A DNA stretch of 64,000 bases from positions 1 through 64,000 of the forward strand of contig CABIVQ010000008.1 in the NCBI GenBank assembly GCA_902362365.1. The letters run 5' to 3'. Shown here in pieces: positions 1 through 9,303 of the stretch. How positions within the stretch are numbered: the stretch's first letter is position 1; each line of letters opens with the position of its first letter. Source of the DNA: Clostridiaceae bacterium. Its GTDB lineage: Bacteria; Bacillota; Clostridia; Peptostreptococcales; Peptostreptococcaceae. A program made the translations under genes and the position numbers. The notes under the pieces are model-generated. The model saw only the letters and a list, made by a program, of their open reading frames with translations. It was not told where the DNA came from and did no database searches.

Positions 1-48
1 AAGTGTCTTGGATATAGGACACCTGCAGAGGTATTTGATGCAACATGA
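1..48 (+). CDS. IS30-family transposase, C-terminal end only
   Basis: The first 48 bases read in frame as KCLGYRTPAEVF followed by three residues and a TGA stop. This is the characteristic last block of IS30-family DDE transposases (a CLGYRTPxEVF-like ending just before the stop). The gene enters from the left edge of the window, so its catalytic core cannot be seen. The call rests on this short but distinctive motif and on the transporter fragment that is interrupted immediately to its right. Too short for the ORF list. Confidence 0.72.
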   Translation, partial: KCLGYRTPAEVFDAT

Positions 49-78
49 ATATAAAGTGTTGCACTTATATTGACAATC
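1..78 (+). mobile_element. Right end of an IS30-family insertion sequence
   Basis: The transposase tail (1-48) is followed by about 30 bases containing TGTTGCACTTATATTGACAA (57-76), which resembles the terminal inverted repeats of Firmicute IS30 elements. The exact outer end is uncertain because neither the left end nor the target duplication is in the window. To its right lies an interrupted transporter reading frame, as expected for an insertion into a gene. Confidence 0.55.
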
Positions 79-305
79 TATCATCATATATGTAAGAGTT
101 TAGTGGATCTTTTTTTACTTTTTCGACGTATCTAATTGTATATATAATACAAATTACAACACCTGCAAGTAGCATAAATATTCTAAGAGGCATACCATTA
201 GTAAAATCAATTCCAGCTGTATTAGAAGCTATTACAGTTGAAAATGGATTTACTGTAGATACCATGTTCCCAATAGAAGAACCTAAACATATATAGATAT
301 ATCTT
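65..305 (-). pseudogene. YfcC/DcuC-type C4-dicarboxylate or basic amino acid antiporter fragment
   Basis: A minus-strand frame from about 305 to 65 encodes roughly 78 residues resembling the middle of YfcC-family transporters: a CLGSSIGN stretch, then VNPFSTVIAS, an AGIDFTNG segment, one hydrophobic helix and a charged RYVEKVKKDP loop. An in-frame stop at about 306 cuts off the N-terminal half. The C-terminal half is replaced by the end of the IS30-type element, which supplies the present TAA at 65-67. Full-length family members have about 500 residues, so this is a remnant. The nearest internal ATG (263-265) has no ribosome binding site and it is unlikely to be translated. Confidence 0.6.
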
Positions 306-410
306 TATTAATTTACTGATAATTTTTTAATTTTATAGTATAATAATACTTATCTTAGTAAATAGTTAAATATTAGAATTTAAAGTTTCCTTATCAATGG
401 AGGAAATAAT

Positions 411-1466
411 ATGAAACCATTAGTTATTGGAAATTTAGTCGTAAAAGTTCCTGTTATTCAAGGAGGTATGGGTATAGGTATATCCCGTTCATCTTTAGCT
501 TCAGCAGTAAGTAACTCGGGTGGTATTGGAGTAATCTCTGGAGTAAATATAGGATATGATGAATATGATTTTGAAAATAATTCATTAGAAGCTAACTTAA
601 GAGCTTTAAAAAAGCATATATCTATTGCAAAAGAAAAAACAAGTAATGGTATAATAGGTGTAAATCTTATGGTTGCAATGAACTTCTATGAGGAACATGT
701 AAAAACAGCTATTAAATCCGGTTGTGATATTGTTATATCAGGTGCTGGATTACCATTGAAATTACCTAGATTGGTAAAAAATAGTAATACTAAAATCGCA
801 CCAATAGTATCTTCATCTAAAGGTGCTAATATCTTGCTTAAAATGTGGGATAAAAAAGATAATACAACAGCTGATCTAATAATTGTAGAAGGTCCAAAAG
901 CTGGTGGGCATTTAGGATTTAGTAATGATGAATTAGAAAATATAAATTCTATTAATTACGATGATGAGTTTATAAAAATACTTCAAATCGCAAAAATTTA
1001 TGGCGAAAAATATAATAAAGAAATTCCCGTTATAGCAGCTGGTGGTATATCTTCAAGTTCTGATGTTAAAAGATACATAGATATGGGCGCAAGCGGTGTT
1101 CAAGTAGGTACTAAATTTGTAACAACTTATGAATGTGATGCAGATGAAAGCTTTAAGAATGCATATATAAATGCAAAAGAAGAAGACATACAAATAGTAA
1201 AAAGTCCTGTTGGTCTTCCAGGAAGAGCAATAAAAAACAAGTTTATTGAACATATTTCATCTTCAAAATCTAAAATAACAAAGTGCTACAATTGCTTAGT
1301 TCCGTGTAATCCTAAAAATACACCTTATTGTATATCACAAGCATTAATAAATGCTGTAAAAGGAAATCTGGACGATGCATTACTATTCTGTGGAGCAGAT
1401 GCATATAAAATAAATAAAATAAAATCAGTTAAAGAAGTTATGGAAGAGTTAACTTGTGAAATATAA
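411..1466 (+). CDS. NAD(P)H-dependent flavin oxidoreductase, nitronate monooxygenase/FabK-like
   Basis: A 351-residue TIM-barrel FMN enzyme of the nitronate monooxygenase/FabK family. It begins with the family's VPVIQGGMGIGIS block, followed by GGIGVISG, a central ISGAGLPL, a VEGPKAGGHLG motif and AAGGI near residue 215, which form the FMN phosphate-binding side. It carries an extra C-terminal segment with four cysteines at residues 292, 295, 299 and 307, absent from the true FabK at 9303-10229; the cysteines could bind a metal or Fe-S centre (inference). A GGAGG ribosome binding site sits 8 bases before the ATG. It is monocistronic, on the opposite strand to the fatty-acid operon, and ends in a strong hairpin. 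The physiological substrate (alkyl nitronate, enoyl thioester or other) cannot be told from sequence. Confidence 0.85.
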   Translation: MKPLVIGNLVVKVPVIQGGMGIGISRSSLASAVSNSGGIGVISGVNIGYDEYDFENNSLEANLRALKKHISIAKEKTSNGIIGVNLMVAMNFYEEHVKTAIKSGCDIVISGAGLPLKLPRLVKNSNTKIAPIVSSSKGANILLKMWDKKDNTTADLIIVEGPKAGGHLGFSNDELENINSINYDDEFIKILQIAKIYGEKYNKEIPVIAAGGISSSSDVKRYIDMGASGVQVGTKFVTTYECDADESFKNAYINAKEEDIQIVKSPVGLPGRAIKNKFIEHISSSKSKITKCYNCLVPCNPKNTPYCISQALINAVKGNLDDALLFCGADAYKINKIKSVKEVMEELTCEI

Positions 1467-1496
1467 ATAATTTTAATTCATAAGTTGATAAAAATA

Positions 1497-1535
1497 AAAA
1501 GTTGCTTTGATATATATCAAAGCAACTTTTTATTT
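1497..1535 (+). terminator. Intrinsic terminator of the flavin oxidoreductase gene
   Basis: A perfect 12-bp stem, GTTGCTTTGATA at 1501-1512 and its complement at 1515-1526, flanked by A and T runs. It lies 30 bases past the stop and could work in both directions. Confidence 0.85.
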
Positions 1536-1713
1536 TCACTAATTAGTTTTAGTTTTTTAATTTTATTTATTCCTACTAGGTTTTTATGAACTGTTTTATT
1601 AAAGTAATTTAAAGCATTTTTAAAATCTTCAAATCTACTTTCATCAGATGATTCTCCACCCTTTTTATTTTAGATTTAATTGAAAATCTTCCTACAACCT
1701 CTGATTTCTTATG
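1517..1713 (-). pseudogene. Frameshifted flavodoxin-like C-terminal remnant
   Basis: On the minus strand, 1713-1660 reads EVVGRFSIKSKIK in one frame and 1660-1517 continues in another frame as ESSDESRFEDFKNAL and NYFNKTVHKNLVG before a stop. Joined, the two pieces resemble the C-terminal end of flavodoxin-family proteins, where a VVG-F strand is followed by a Glu-rich loop and a terminal helix. No start codon or ribosome binding site precedes it and a stop lies just upstream, so this is a decayed gene. The assignment to the flavodoxin fold is tentative. The remnant fills most of the gap between the flavin oxidoreductase and the MarR gene. Confidence 0.35.
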
Positions 1714-1772
1714 TCAAATCTATAACTTAAATTTTATAAATCACAATTTTGGTATATAATTTTACATAATAT

Positions 1773-1798
1773 AAAAAAAGCCTCCTACTGGAAGCTTT
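1773..1798 (-). terminator. Terminator at the end of the fatty-acid operon
   Basis: Read on the minus strand, AAGCTTCC and GGAGGCTT form an 8-bp stem with one G-U pair and a 4-base turn, followed by seven T. The stem overlaps the last codons and stop of the MarR gene, so it closes the whole fab-acc transcript. Confidence 0.8.
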
Positions 1799-2240
1799 CA
1801 TATTTTTTCTCGAAGAATCTGCTAGCTTTACCTAGGGCTCTAGTTAAAACATCTAAATCTTCTCCATGGAAGTTTTCAAGAATAGTATCAATCATTTCCT
1901 TGTGAAATACACTATGAATATCAAAAACATTTTTCCCTTTTTCAGTAAGGCTTACTATTACTACTCTTCTATCTTCTTCTATTCTTTTTCTTTCAACATA
2001 ACCCTTTTTTATAAGTCTATTTATTGCTGTAGTTAAAGTACCTACAGTTATTCTTAAATCATGAGCTATCTCACCCATAGTTCTATTACCTTCAGTTCCT
2101 ATAGCATCTATAGTATGAATTTCTGTAATAGACAGGTCAGTAAACTCTGTACTTCTTAAAGCTTTTTCTTCAATATGTAAGATATCATTAAATAATTGTA
2201 CCAATAATGTATTTAGTACCTCTTCAGTTGAATTTTTCAT
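1785..2240 (-). CDS. fabT: MarR-family regulator, FabT-like repressor of fatty acid synthesis
   Basis: A winged-helix MarR protein of 151 residues when started at the ATG at 2238-2240, which has GGAG 10 bases upstream; an open frame continues 25 codons further but lacks a ribosome binding site. The MarR core is clear: an N-terminal dimer helix, helix-turn-helix IAHDLRITVGTLTTAINRL and the wing YVERKRIEEDRRVVIVSLTEKG. Position decides the name: it is the last gene of a complete fab-acc operon, and FabT in streptococci and lactococci is the MarR regulator that represses the same gene set with acyl-ACP as co-repressor. Here the regulator is at the 3' end rather than near fabH, giving autoregulation through the operon. 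TTTGA/TCAAA-type palindromes near the fabH promoter are its likely targets. Confidence 0.72.
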   Translation of the reverse strand: MKNSTEEVLNTLLVQLFNDILHIEEKALRSTEFTDLSITEIHTIDAIGTEGNRTMGEIAHDLRITVGTLTTAINRLIKKGYVERKRIEEDRRVVIVSLTEKGKNVFDIHSVFHKEMIDTILENFHGEDLDVLTRALGKASRFFEKKYESFQ

Positions 2241-2352
2241 AGTATTAGGTCTCCATATTTTTATTTTAACTGTAATATTATAATAAATTTTTCGAATAAA
2301 TTCAATTGGTACCAAGCTTTAATTTATAGTAAAATGAATTATAACCTGAGCT

Positions 2353-3159
2353 TTAATAGAAATTTCCAATCTCTCTAAACTTATTATACCTATTTTCTAA
2401 TAAATAATTTATGTCTTGATTTATTAATTCTTCAAGATCTTTAGTAATGAATGCTTTTATATTATTAGAAGCCTCTATAGGGTTATTATGTGCTCCACCT
2501 TGTGGTTCTTTGATAATATCATCTATTATATTAAAGTTCTTTAAATCATCTGCAGTGATTTTCATAGCTAATGCAGCTTCTTTTGACCTACTTACATCTT
2601 TCCATAGTATTGATGCAAATCCTTCTGGTGATAAAATAGAGTAAACAGAATTCTCCATCATGTATATTTTATCGCCTACTGCTAGTGCTAAAGCACCACC
2701 ACTTCCACCTTCACCAATAATTATTGAAATAATGGGTGTTTTTAAATTACTCATTTCAAATAAATTTTTTGCTATTGCCTGACCTTGACCTCTTTCTTCT
2801 GCACCTATTCCACAAAATGCTCCCGGAGTATCTACTAAACATACTATAGGTCTTTTAAATTTTTCAGCTTGTTTCATAAGTCTAAGAGCTTTTCTATATC
2901 CTTCCGGATGAACCATTCCAAAATTTGTTTCTATATTTTCCTTTGTATTTGTTCCTTTATTAATACCAATTACAGTTATATTAAAATTATCTATCCTAGC
3001 TATACCAGCAATTATTGCTTTATCATCTCTAAATGATCTATCTCCATGGAGTTCTACAAAATCATCAAATATATTTTCTATATAATATCTAGCATTAGGT
3101 CTGTCTTTATGTCTTGCTATATTTACTTTTTCCCATATTATATTTACATTATTTTGCAT
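2353..3159 (-). CDS. accA: Acetyl-CoA carboxylase carboxyltransferase subunit alpha
   Basis: 268 residues of the crotonase-fold carboxyltransferase alpha subunit, which together with AccD moves the carboxyl group from carboxybiotin to acetyl-CoA to make malonyl-CoA. Visible family blocks include [16 protein letters not shown] near the start, [17 protein letters not shown], the [16 protein letters not shown] segment and the oxyanion-hole region [15 protein letters not shown]. Shorter than E. coli AccA (319), as usual for the streptococcal/clostridial type. Its ATG overlaps the end of accD by 11 bases, with GAGGTGA as ribosome binding site inside accD, so equal synthesis of the two subunits by translational coupling is likely. 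Confidence 0.95.
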   Translation of the reverse strand: MQNNVNIIWEKVNIARHKDRPNARYYIENIFDDFVELHGDRSFRDDKAIIAGIARIDNFNITVIGINKGTNTKENIETNFGMVHPEGYRKALRLMKQAEKFKRPIVCLVDTPGAFCGIGAEERGQGQAIAKNLFEMSNLKTPIISIIIGEGGSGGALALAVGDKIYMMENSVYSILSPEGFASILWKDVSRSKEAALAMKITADDLKNFNIIDDIIKEPQGGAHNNPIEASNNIKAFITKDLEELINQDINYLLENRYNKFREIGNFY

Positions 3160-4018
3160 ATTCCATCACCTCATGTAAGCTAAGTATCTTTGATAAATAT
3201 CCTCTTAAGTCTTTTCTTTTTACTATAGAGTCTATTAGGCCTTTTTCTAATGCAAACTCAGCACTTTGAAAATCTTCTGGTAATTTTTCATTAATAGTAT
3301 TTTCTATAACTCTTCTACCTGCGAATCCAATAATAGAATTAGGTTCACTAATAATAATATCTCCTAGCATTGCAAAACTTGCTGTTACTCCTCCAGTTGT
3401 TGGATTAGTAATTACACTTATATATAAAAGTCCTTCTTTATCATGTTTTGAAATTGCAGCTGATGTTTTTGCCATTTGCATTAATGAAAATATTCCTTCT
3501 TGCATTCTAGCTCCACCTGATGCTGTAAATATGATTAATGGTAATTTATTCTCTGTAGCATATTCTATAATTCTAGTTATTTTTTCACCTACTGCAGATC
3601 CCATACTTCCCATCATGAAATTGCTATCCATGATAGCTGTTGCAACTTTATTTGAATTTATACTTCCTACTCCTGTTATAACAGCTTCATTTAATTCAGA
3701 TTTTTCTCTATTTATTTTTAACTTATCTTCATATCCATCAAAATCAAGTGGATTTTTAGATATAATGTCTTCAAATAAATAAGTAAAGCTATTTTCATCA
3801 AATATCTGTTCTACTCTTTCTTTCGAAGAAATTTTAAAATGAAAACCACAGTTTATACAAACATTGTGGTTTCTTTGTAAATCTTCTGTATAGATAATAT
3901 TTTTACATTTATTACAGTTTATCCATTTTCCATCTGGTATATTAGGGATAGATTTATTATCTAAATATACCCTATTAACTGTAACATACTCTCTTTTTCT
4001 AAATAAATTTTTAAGCAT
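3149..4018 (-). CDS. accD: Acetyl-CoA carboxylase carboxyltransferase subunit beta
   Basis: 289-residue beta subunit of the cytosolic acetyl-CoA carboxylase carboxyltransferase. An N-terminal zinc ribbon with cysteines 35, 38, 54 and 57 (CNKC and CINC) precedes the crotonase-like domain, which shows the [21 protein letters not shown] block and [17 protein letters not shown]. The zinc ribbon is known in E. coli to bind nucleic acid and the partner subunit. It overlaps accC by 8 bases upstream and accA by 11 bases downstream, so three subunit genes are translationally linked. Confidence 0.95.
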   Translation of the reverse strand: MLKNLFRKREYVTVNRVYLDNKSIPNIPDGKWINCNKCKNIIYTEDLQRNHNVCINCGFHFKISSKERVEQIFDENSFTYLFEDIISKNPLDFDGYEDKLKINREKSELNEAVITGVGSINSNKVATAIMDSNFMMGSMGSAVGEKITRIIEYATENKLPLIIFTASGGARMQEGIFSLMQMAKTSAAISKHDKEGLLYISVITNPTTGGVTASFAMLGDIIISEPNSIIGFAGRRVIENTINEKLPEDFQSAEFALEKGLIDSIVKRKDLRGYLSKILSLHEVMEYAK

Positions 4019-5363
4019 TATTATTCACCAACTTCTCTTCTATAAATGATGTGTTATAATCTCCATTTATAAAATCCTTATGATCTAATATTTCATATTG
4101 AAAATCTATATTAGTAGTAACTCCACCTATGGCAAATTCAGCTAATGCTCTTTTCATTTTTATAATAGCATTTTCTCTATTATCTCCATAGGTAATCAGT
4201 TTCCCAATCATCGAATCATAATACGGTGGTATTTCATATCCACAAAATATTGCACTATCAACTCTAACACCCAAACCTGATGGTACATACAGTTCACTTA
4301 CAACCCCAGGACATGGTCTAAAATTATTCTTAGGATCTTCAGCATTAATTCTGCATTCAATTGCATGACCAGATATATTTATATCTTCTTGGGTAAATTC
4401 AAGTTTTATACCTGATGCTATTTTTAACTGCTCTTTCACAATATCTATATTTGTAATCATTTCTGTTATAGGATGCTCAACTTGAATTCTTGTGTTCATT
4501 TCCATAAAATAAAACTCACCATTTTTATCTACTAAAAATTCAATTGTCCCTGCATTTTTATAGTTTACTGCCGTAGCTGCTCTTATAGCAACTTTACCCA
4601 TTTCATTTCTTAATTTATCATCTAAAAATGATGATGGAGCTTCTTCTAAAACCTTTTGATTATTTCTTTGAAGAGAACACTCTCTTTCACCAAGATGAAC
4701 AATATTTCCAAATTCATCTGCTAATATTTGAAATTCAATATGTCTAGGTTTTTCTATATACTTTTCAATATAAACTTTATCTTCACCAAAACAAGATTTT
4801 GATTCTAGTTTAGCGGCCTCATAATTATGTTTAAACTCACTAGGATCTCTTACAATTCTAATACCCTTACCACCACCTCCGGAAGCGGCTTTTATCATAA
4901 CTGGGAATCCTATATTATTTGCAATTTCTAAAGCATCAGTATAAGAATTTATTTCTCCTTCATACCCTGGAACAACAGGTACATTTGCTTTTTTCATTAT
5001 TTCTCTAGCTCTTGCCTTATCTCCCATTAATTCTATAATTTCATAACCTGGTCCGATAAATTTTATATTACACTCTTTACACATTTTAGCAAATTTAGGA
5101 TTTTCTGATAAAAAACCAAACCCGGGATGTATACCTTCACATTGTGTTAAAACACAAGCGCTTAGGATATTGGCCATATTTAAATAACTATCCTTACTAG
5201 AAGGCCCTCCAACACAAATAGCTTCGTCTGCCATTTGTGTATGAAGAGCATATCTATCCGCTTCTGAGTAAATTGCAACAGTATTTATACCAAGTTCTCT
5301 ACAAGCTCTAATTATTCTTACTGCAATTTCACCTCTATTTGCTATAAGTAATTTCTTTAACAT
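4011..5363 (-). CDS. accC: Acetyl-CoA carboxylase biotin carboxylase subunit
   Basis: 450 residues, the usual length of a free-standing biotin carboxylase, which uses ATP and bicarbonate to carboxylate biotin on AccB. It starts [20 protein letters not shown], the conserved N-terminal strand, has the ATP-grasp glycine loop GGGGKGIR near residue 165, the [17 protein letters not shown] block ([13 protein letters not shown]) and the C-terminal [16 protein letters not shown] region. The ATG has AGGTGG 5 bases upstream and follows fabZ after 8 bases. It carries no fused biotin domain; the carrier is encoded two genes upstream. Confidence 0.96.
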   Translation of the reverse strand: MLKKLLIANRGEIAVRIIRACRELGINTVAIYSEADRYALHTQMADEAICVGGPSSKDSYLNMANILSACVLTQCEGIHPGFGFLSENPKFAKMCKECNIKFIGPGYEIIELMGDKARAREIMKKANVPVVPGYEGEINSYTDALEIANNIGFPVMIKAASGGGGKGIRIVRDPSEFKHNYEAAKLESKSCFGEDKVYIEKYIEKPRHIEFQILADEFGNIVHLGERECSLQRNNQKVLEEAPSSFLDDKLRNEMGKVAIRAATAVNYKNAGTIEFLVDKNGEFYFMEMNTRIQVEHPITEMITNIDIVKEQLKIASGIKLEFTQEDINISGHAIECRINAEDPKNNFRPCPGVVSELYVPSGLGVRVDSAIFCGYEIPPYYDSMIGKLITYGDNRENAIIKMKRALAEFAIGGVTTNIDFQYEILDHKDFINGDYNTSFIEEKLVNNNA

Positions 5364-5371
5364 AATACCAC

Positions 5372-5794
5372 CTACCCAATAGCGAACATTATTTCACCTT
5401 CGCAAACTATTTGATTATCTACAGTAGCCTTTCCTTTCCCTACTCCAATGCTACCTCTTAATTTTATAATCTCTATTTCTAATTCTAATTTATCACCTGG
5501 CATTACTTGCTTTTTCCATCTAACTTTATCTGCCCCAACTAAAAATCCAATTTTGCCTTTAAAGTCTTCCATAGAAAGTATGCATATTGCTCCCATTTGA
5601 GCTAATGCTTCAAGAATTAATACTCCTGGCATTACTGGATACTCGGGAAAATGACCATTAAAAAAGTTTTCATTTATTGTAACATTTTTATATCCCTTTG
5701 CACTTTTACCTTCTATTACTTCTTCTACTCTATCTATCATTAAGAAAGGATACCTATGTGGTAATATTTCTTTTATCTCTTTAACAGTTAACAT
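5372..5794 (-). CDS. fabZ: 3-hydroxyacyl-[ACP] dehydratase FabZ
   Basis: 140-residue hot-dog-fold dehydratase that removes water from 3-hydroxyacyl-ACP in the elongation cycle. The family signature [13 protein letters not shown] carries catalytic His48, and Glu62 of LEALAQ is the second active-site residue. It sits between accB and accC, directly abutting the accB stop, the arrangement found in streptococci and enterococci. No fabM or fabA isomerase gene is seen in the operon, so the source of unsaturated fatty acids, if any, is not visible here. Confidence 0.95.
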   Translation of the reverse strand: MLTVKEIKEILPHRYPFLMIDRVEEVIEGKSAKGYKNVTINENFFNGHFPEYPVMPGVLILEALAQMGAICILSMEDFKGKIGFLVGADKVRWKKQVMPGDKLELEIEIIKLRGSIGVGKGKATVDNQIVCEGEIMFAIG

Positions 5795-6319
5795 TTATAT
5801 TCTCCTTACTTTGAATAATGGTTCACCATATTCTACCATTTCCCCATTTTTACCTAAAACGCTTATTACTTCACAATCAAATTCTGCACTTATTTCATTC
5901 ATAAGTTTCATTGCTTCAACTATACATACAACTTCACCTTCTGATATTTTTTGTCCTACTTTAACAAATGGATCTGCATCTGGTGATGTTGCTTCATAAT
6001 AAGTACCTACTATTGGAGACTTAATATAATCACAATCAATTTCTATATTATCATCCATACTATTATTTGTAGGTGAGTTTATATTAGTTGTATTTATATT
6101 ATTTAAATTTGAATCTTGTAATTCTAATTTATCTAAGCTTTCTGTAACTGCTAATTTATTTAAACTATTAATATCTATAGCGTCGTTATTTGGATTTATA
6201 TAGTTTCTTGTTATTGACTTATCCATTTTTATATAATTATTTTCATTTTTAATTTCAAAATAAGATAAATCTGAACTATTGATAAGTCCTATTAATTCTT
6301 TAATTTCATTAAAATCCAT
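5795..6319 (-). CDS. accB: Acetyl-CoA carboxylase biotin carboxyl carrier protein
   Basis: 174 residues when started at the ATG at 6317-6319, which has GGAGG 7 bases upstream; an in-frame TTG 12 bases earlier is itself part of that ribosome binding site. The C-terminal 75 residues are a biotinyl domain with the canonical EAMKLM motif (biotinylated Lys138) and a GEPLFKVRRI end. The N-terminal helix FNEIKELIGLINSSDLSYFEI is the family's docking segment. The middle 60 residues are an Asn/Asp/Ser-rich linker, the flexible arm that swings biotin between AccC and AccDA. Confidence 0.93.
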   Translation of the reverse strand: MDFNEIKELIGLINSSDLSYFEIKNENNYIKMDKSITRNYINPNNDAIDINSLNKLAVTESLDKLELQDSNLNNINTTNINSPTNNSMDDNIEIDCDYIKSPIVGTYYEATSPDADPFVKVGQKISEGEVVCIVEAMKLMNEISAEFDCEVISVLGKNGEMVEYGEPLFKVRRI

Positions 6320-6331
6320 GATAACCTCCAA

Positions 6332-7567
6332 TTATTCCCACTTTTTAAATAAAAGTGAGGCATTATGACCACCAAATCCTAAAGAGTTATTAATTGCGTA
6401 CTTTAATTCAGATTTACGACCAGTATTAGGTACATAATCTAAATCTAACTCTTCGTCACTTTCTTTGTAACCTATAGTAGGCGGAATATATCCTTCCTCT
6501 AAAGCTTTAATACATACTATTGATTCTACAGCTCCTGCAGCTCCTAATAAGTGACCAGTCATAGATTTAGTTGATGATATAGGTATATTTTTAGCACTTT
6601 CTTTAAATACTTTTTTTATTGCTCTAGTTTCAAATAAATCATTGTATGGTGTTGATGTTCCATGAGCATTAATGTATGAAACTTGACTATAGTCAATATT
6701 ACCTTCATTTATTGCATCAATCATTGCTCTTGAAGCACTTTCTCCTTTAGGATCTGGAGATGTTATATGATACGCATCACATGTAGATCCATAACCTACT
6801 ATCTCACATAATATATTTGCATTTCTCTTTAAAGCATGATCTAAACTTTCCATAACTAATATCCCAGCACCTTCTCCCATTACAAATCCACTTCTTTCTT
6901 TATCGAATGGTATTGATGCTCTATTTGGATTATTATTAGAGTTTAAAGCTCTCATATTTGCAAATCCTGCTATAGCTATAGGTGTTATAGAAGATTCACA
7001 TCCTCCAGTAATCATTACATCTGCATATCCATGTTTTATGTATCTAAATGCATCCCCTATATTATTTGTTCCTGTTGCGCAAGCAGTAACTGCAGATGTA
7101 CATGTAGCTCTTGCTTCATATTTTATTGCTATATTTGCAGCTGCAGCGTTAATTATTGTCATTGGTATATACATTGGAGATATTCTTTTTGGTCCTCTAT
7201 TGTATAAAGTACTGAATTCATTCTCATGAGTATGAAAACCGCCGATACCTGACCCCACCATTACTCCAAACTTACTTTTATCTAACTCATCTATATTAAG
7301 GCCTGCATGATTTACAGCTTCATCACTTGCAATAAGTGCATATTGCGTAAATTTATCAAGGCGCCTGCTTTCTTTTTTATCTAAATAATCTTCTATCTTT
7401 AAATCTTTAACTTCTCCAGCTATTTTTACATCTAGATTCTCTGTATCTATTGATTTTATAAAATCAATTCCTAGCTTTCCAGCTTTACTATTTGACCAAA
7501 ATTCATCAACATTATTACCTATAGGAGTTACTGCACCTATACCTGTTATTACTACTCTTCTACTCAT
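6332..7567 (-). CDS. fabF: 3-oxoacyl-[ACP] synthase II (KASII)
   Basis: 411-residue condensing enzyme that extends acyl-ACP with malonyl-ACP. The Cys-His-His catalytic triad is visible: Cys163 in TACATGTNN, His302 in NAHGTSTPYND and His339 in KSMTGHLLGAAG. It starts with RRVVITGIGAVTPIG and ends GFGGHNASLLFKKWE, both typical. The accB gene follows after a 12-base gap that holds its ribosome binding site. It is the only elongation synthase in the operon, so it probably handles all chain lengths. Confidence 0.96.
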   Translation of the reverse strand: MSRRVVITGIGAVTPIGNNVDEFWSNSKAGKLGIDFIKSIDTENLDVKIAGEVKDLKIEDYLDKKESRRLDKFTQYALIASDEAVNHAGLNIDELDKSKFGVMVGSGIGGFHTHENEFSTLYNRGPKRISPMYIPMTIINAAAANIAIKYEARATCTSAVTACATGTNNIGDAFRYIKHGYADVMITGGCESSITPIAIAGFANMRALNSNNNPNRASIPFDKERSGFVMGEGAGILVMESLDHALKRNANILCEIVGYGSTCDAYHITSPDPKGESASRAMIDAINEGNIDYSQVSYINAHGTSTPYNDLFETRAIKKVFKESAKNIPISSTKSMTGHLLGAAGAVESIVCIKALEEGYIPPTIGYKESDEELDLDYVPNTGRKSELKYAINNSLGFGGHNASLLFKKWE

Positions 7568-7576
7568 AATTACCTC

Positions 7577-8317
7577 CTACATTGCCATTCCGCCATCAAC
7601 ATGAATTACTTGGCCTGTTATATAATTTGATTTATCACTCCCTAAGAATACTGCTAAATTAGCTATATCTTCAACATTCCCTAGTCTTTTTAAAGGAACT
7701 TGTGATATTATATTTTTCTTTTGATCATCACTTAATACTTTAGTCATATCAGTATCTATAAAACCTGGTGCTATTGCATTTACATTTATATTTTTACTTC
7801 CTATTTCACGAGCTAAAGATTTTGTCATTCCTATTAAACCCGCTTTAGAAGCTGAGTAATTTACTTGACCAGCATTACCTATAACTCCTACAACAGAGGA
7901 CATATTTATTATTTTGCCTTCTTTTTGTTTTACCATTATTGGAGAAATTGCTCTTAAGCAATTAAAAGCTCCTTTTAGATTTACTTCTATTACGTTATCG
8001 AAATCTTCTTCTTTCATTCTAATAATTAATGTATCTTTTGTTATTCCAGCATTATTAACTAGTATATCTATTTTTCCAAAAGTATTTTTAGCTTCTTTTA
8101 TTAACTTTTCAGCTTCATCAAATTTGCTAATATCTGCTTTGATTATCAAAGTATTAGAACCTAATTTATCAAGCTCATTTTTTAATTCTAGAGCTTCTGA
8201 TTCACTATTTCTATAATTTAAAACTATATTCGCACCTTCTTTTGCAAATTTTAGTGCTATAGATCTTCCTATTCCTCTAGACGCACCAGTTATTATTGCA
8301 CATTTTCCCTTTAACAT
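7577..8317 (-). CDS. fabG: 3-oxoacyl-[ACP] reductase FabG
   Basis: 246-residue short-chain dehydrogenase reducing 3-oxoacyl-ACP with NADPH. The Rossmann nucleotide motif TGASRGIG lies at residues 10-17, NNAG at 88-91, and the catalytic set Ser141, Tyr154 and Lys158 in VNYSASKAG. The C-terminus NYITGQVIHVDGGMAM is the FabG hallmark. Ribosome binding site AGGAGG before the ATG; the 35-base gap to fabD is the widest in the central part of the operon. Confidence 0.95.
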   Translation of the reverse strand: MLKGKCAIITGASRGIGRSIALKFAKEGANIVLNYRNSESEALELKNELDKLGSNTLIIKADISKFDEAEKLIKEAKNTFGKIDILVNNAGITKDTLIIRMKEEDFDNVIEVNLKGAFNCLRAISPIMVKQKEGKIINMSSVVGVIGNAGQVNYSASKAGLIGMTKSLAREIGSKNINVNAIAPGFIDTDMTKVLSDDQKKNIISQVPLKRLGNVEDIANLAVFLGSDKSNYITGQVIHVDGGMAM

Positions 8318-8352
8318 TGATTTACCTCCTAATTACTATTTAGGTATTTATT

Positions 8353-9303
8353 TTATATACTAGCAACTCTAGACTTTAAACTTTCTACAGTTTCATTTAA
8401 TGATTTTATATCTTCCACATTGTATACAAAAACATCTTTGTTTATTTTTTTTACAAATCCACTTAATGTTTTACCTGGACCAACTTCAATAAATGTATCT
8501 ACACCTTTGTCTATTAAATCTCTTATACTCTTTTCAAATAAAACAGAAGACATTATTTGTTTTCTTAATAACTCGTATACATCATCATCTTCTTCATATG
8601 GCTTACCTTTTACATTTGAATAAGTAACTTTATCAAAGTTATTTATATTTACTTTTTTTAATTCATCATAAAATTCATAACTTGCTTTTTCATACATAGA
8701 ACTGTGAAAAGGTCCACTTACTTTAAGCGGTACAAGCATTCCTTTTAATTCTTTTGCTATTTTCATACTTGCTTTTATAGCTTTAGGCTCTCCAGAAATA
8801 ACTACTTGACCTGGACAGTTATAATTTGCTCCTTCAACAAGGCCAAATTCATTTGCTCTTTTTATTAATTCTTCTACTTTATCATCACTTAATTTTAATA
8901 CGGCGGCCATTGTTCCTTCGTCTGTACTTACTGCAGAGTCCATTATTTGTGCTCTTTTTTTAATTAATTTTATTCCATCTTCAAAAGATAATGCTCCTGA
9001 ATGTACTAACGCTCCATATTCCCCTAAAGATAAGCCTAATGAATAATCAGCTTCTACTCCATTTATTTCTAAAGCTTTTAAGCACGCTAATGATGTTAAT
9101 AAAATAGCGGGTTGACTATTCTTAGTTTTTGTAAGCTCATCTTGCTCACCATTAAATATTAAATCTTTTATTGGCATATTTAGTATTTCTTGACCTTTAT
9201 CGAATACCTCTTTACATTCACAAATATTATCATATAATTCTTTTCCCATGCTTATATATTGTGAACCTTGGCCTGGAAAAAGAAAAGCTGTCTTTTTACT
9301 CAT
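8353..9303 (-). CDS. fabD: Malonyl-CoA:ACP transacylase
   Basis: 316-residue acyltransferase loading malonyl groups onto ACP. FPGQGSQYISMG is at the start, the nucleophile Ser92 is in GLSLGEYGAL (GxSxG) and the general-base His200 in GPFHSSMY. The C-terminus has the ferredoxin-like insert and EVGPGKTLSGFVKKI. Start codon and the fabK stop share one base (TAATG), with GGAGG just inside fabK, so the two are translationally coupled. Confidence 0.95.
   Translation of the reverse strand: MSKKTAFLFPGQGSQYISMGKELYDNICECKEVFDKGQEILNMPIKDLIFNGEQDELTKTKNSQPAILLTSLACLKALEINGVEADYSLGLSLGEYGALVHSGALSFEDGIKLIKKRAQIMDSAVSTDEGTMAAVLKLSDDKVEELIKRANEFGLVEGANYNCPGQVVISGEPKAIKASMKIAKELKGMLVPLKVSGPFHSSMYEKASYEFYDELKKVNINNFDKVTYSNVKGKPYEEDDDVYELLRKQIMSSVLFEKSIRDLIDKGVDTFIEVGPGKTLSGFVKKINKDVFVYNVEDIKSLNETVESLKSRVASI

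Noticed and set aside
411..1466. Calling the first flavoenzyme a second fabK
   Set aside because: It lies outside the fab operon and has a Cys-rich tail, so the substrate is left open.
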